Below, piece after piece: positions 63,047-64,000 of a DNA stretch of 64,000 nt. This stretch comes from Sindora glabra. Lineage: Eukaryota; Streptophyta; Magnoliopsida; Fabales; Fabaceae. A program made the position numbers and the translations under genes. The stretch is from assembly GCA_020226215.1 (NCBI GenBank), contig CM035233.1:55327751-55391750 (forward strand), given 5' to 3'. Each line of letters starts with the position of its first letter. Within the stretch, counting starts at the first letter, position 1. Under the pieces are notes generated by a model. That model had not been told where the DNA came from. It did not search any database and saw nothing but the letters and a program-made list of their open reading frames with translations.

Positions 63047-64000
63047 TGTTGTTAATTTGGATTATTACATGCAGCGGAATTTCAAAATTTTGATCCGAAT
63101 TCTACCTAGAATCCATGCAAAAAGCATAAATCAATTATTAGGATTTTACCTATTGGGCACTCGTGTTTCTACTGATCAAAACTTGAAAGTGGATGAATCA
63201 AACGCCGGTTGGAAGGTACAGCGTCTTTATGGTATTCACACAGAGTGAACAATGACCTCTCACCCTCCACGAATCTGCTAGGATGTGTTTCTCTCTCTAG
63301 GAATTAGGATTCAATATTTTCTGAGTGATTTAGGGTTTTAGGAGACTTATGAGCGTGTACATAATGTGTTGCCCTCAAGCTCCTTTTTATAAAACTTAGG
63401 TAAGCCACAATCCTAATCCTACTAGGATAATGCTTCTAAAATCCTAATCACACTTAACAACTCATTTTATCCTTATCCTAAAGATAATGAAGAGAGATAG
63501 GATTTATCTATTAATTATTTAATATTAGATAATATTATCTCATAATATAAATATCTTAATATTAGATAATTGCATATAGTTATTAAATATCAAAATAATA
63601 TTATCTCATAATATATTTATCTAATATCTGATAACGTAATTATTTGATATTACTTTAATATTAAATAATATTACATAATATATATATATATATTACGTGA
63701 ATAACACATTATTATTCTTAATAATAATATATATATGCACGAAAATAAATCTAATTAATTGGATATTAATATAATTAAAGTCTAATTAATTATTGTCTTA
63801 TTTTACTCCTTTTGTGTGACCCTATAAGTTCTTACTACGTTGACAATGACTCATTATTAAGTCATAGACAGTGAGCGGTATCTAGTAATACATCACTGTC
63901 ACTCAAGTAGTAAAAATGTCTGTAATTCGACATCCACCTAATACATGATCAACGTTTTGCATCATAACCTTTTTGTAATAATATCCAAATTAAACTGGAG
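63047..64000 (-). mobile_element. Second LTR of the same family, inverted and incomplete in window
   Basis: From TGTTGTTAATTTGGATTATT at 63047 onward, the sequence is the inverted, diverged copy of the LTR at 59997-61742. Matching landmarks include CCTATTGGGCACTCGTGTTT, the box TTTTATAAAACTTAGG region (the counterpart of TATAAAAG, here altered) and the GTAATAATATCCAAA end of the window. It lies in the Copia reverse transcriptase part; CTAAA at 63042-63046 would be one target-site duplication. Whether it is a solo LTR or the 3' LTR of a full element cannot be told, as it runs beyond 64000. The 75-codon frame at 63021-63248 is a by-product of the LTR. Confidence 0.8.

Noticed and set aside
63021..63248. 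75-codon frame at the start of the second LTR
   Set aside because: It lies within the LTR leader sequence, which is repeated at 61550-61740, and has no protein likeness.
1..64000. CRISPR array, prophage or bacterial defence system
   Set aside because: No regularly spaced short repeats or prokaryotic gene organisation; introns, USE promoters and plant repeats show plant nuclear DNA.

Overview
The window is nuclear DNA from a flowering plant, most likely a eudicot. It is very AT-rich between genes. The protein-coding genes have introns and belong to plant families. It also holds plant-type U3 snoRNA genes with the USE + TATA promoter used by plant snRNA genes, and many plant transposable elements (MITEs, SINE, CACTA, hAT-like, Copia). 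I cannot name the species from sequence alone.

Layout. 1-12.7 kb: two diverged copies of a segmental duplication, each carrying a U3 snoRNA gene (7544-7757 and 11553-11767, both +), plus MITE-type elements. 12.7-17.4 kb: AT-rich spacer with one small hairpin element. 17436-18113 (-): an intronless calmodulin-like gene of the CML35/CML36 type. 18.3-30.2 kb: a repeat landscape with a SINE flanked by perfect target-site duplications, a CACTA-type remnant set into an older dispersed repeat, a hAT-like inverted-repeat element and tandem duplications. 30527-33841 (-): a three-exon patatin-domain triacylglycerol lipase of the SDP1 (SUGAR-DEPENDENT1-like) type, 820 aa. 38313-41831 (+): a three-exon gene for a 976-aa plant calmodulin-binding protein (PICBP type) with a duplicated module and a likely GC-AG first intron. 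41.8-55.1 kb: AT-rich spacer with microsatellites, a 463-bp tandem duplication and four copies of one palindromic MITE family. 55230-57676 (+): a three-exon AOP-like 2-oxoglutarate/Fe(II)-dependent dioxygenase, 307 aa. 59.5-64 kb: a degenerate Copia retrotransposon (-) split by two LTRs of another family in opposite orientations, the second running off the window.

The genes do not form an operon-like or obviously cooperating set, as is normal for plant nuclear DNA. Two concern calcium/calmodulin signalling (a calmodulin-like sensor and a calmodulin-binding protein), one seed-oil breakdown and one specialised oxidative metabolism. I see no CRISPR array, phage, defence island or unknown multi-gene system. 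The items most worth a second look are the paired U3 genes with complementary defects, the GC-AG intron and duplicated module of the calmodulin-binding protein, the MITE cluster that reaches the dioxygenase promoter, and the nested retrotransposon structure at the right end.

All exon boundaries were read by eye from splice consensus, reading frame and family resemblance. No alignment or database search was run.
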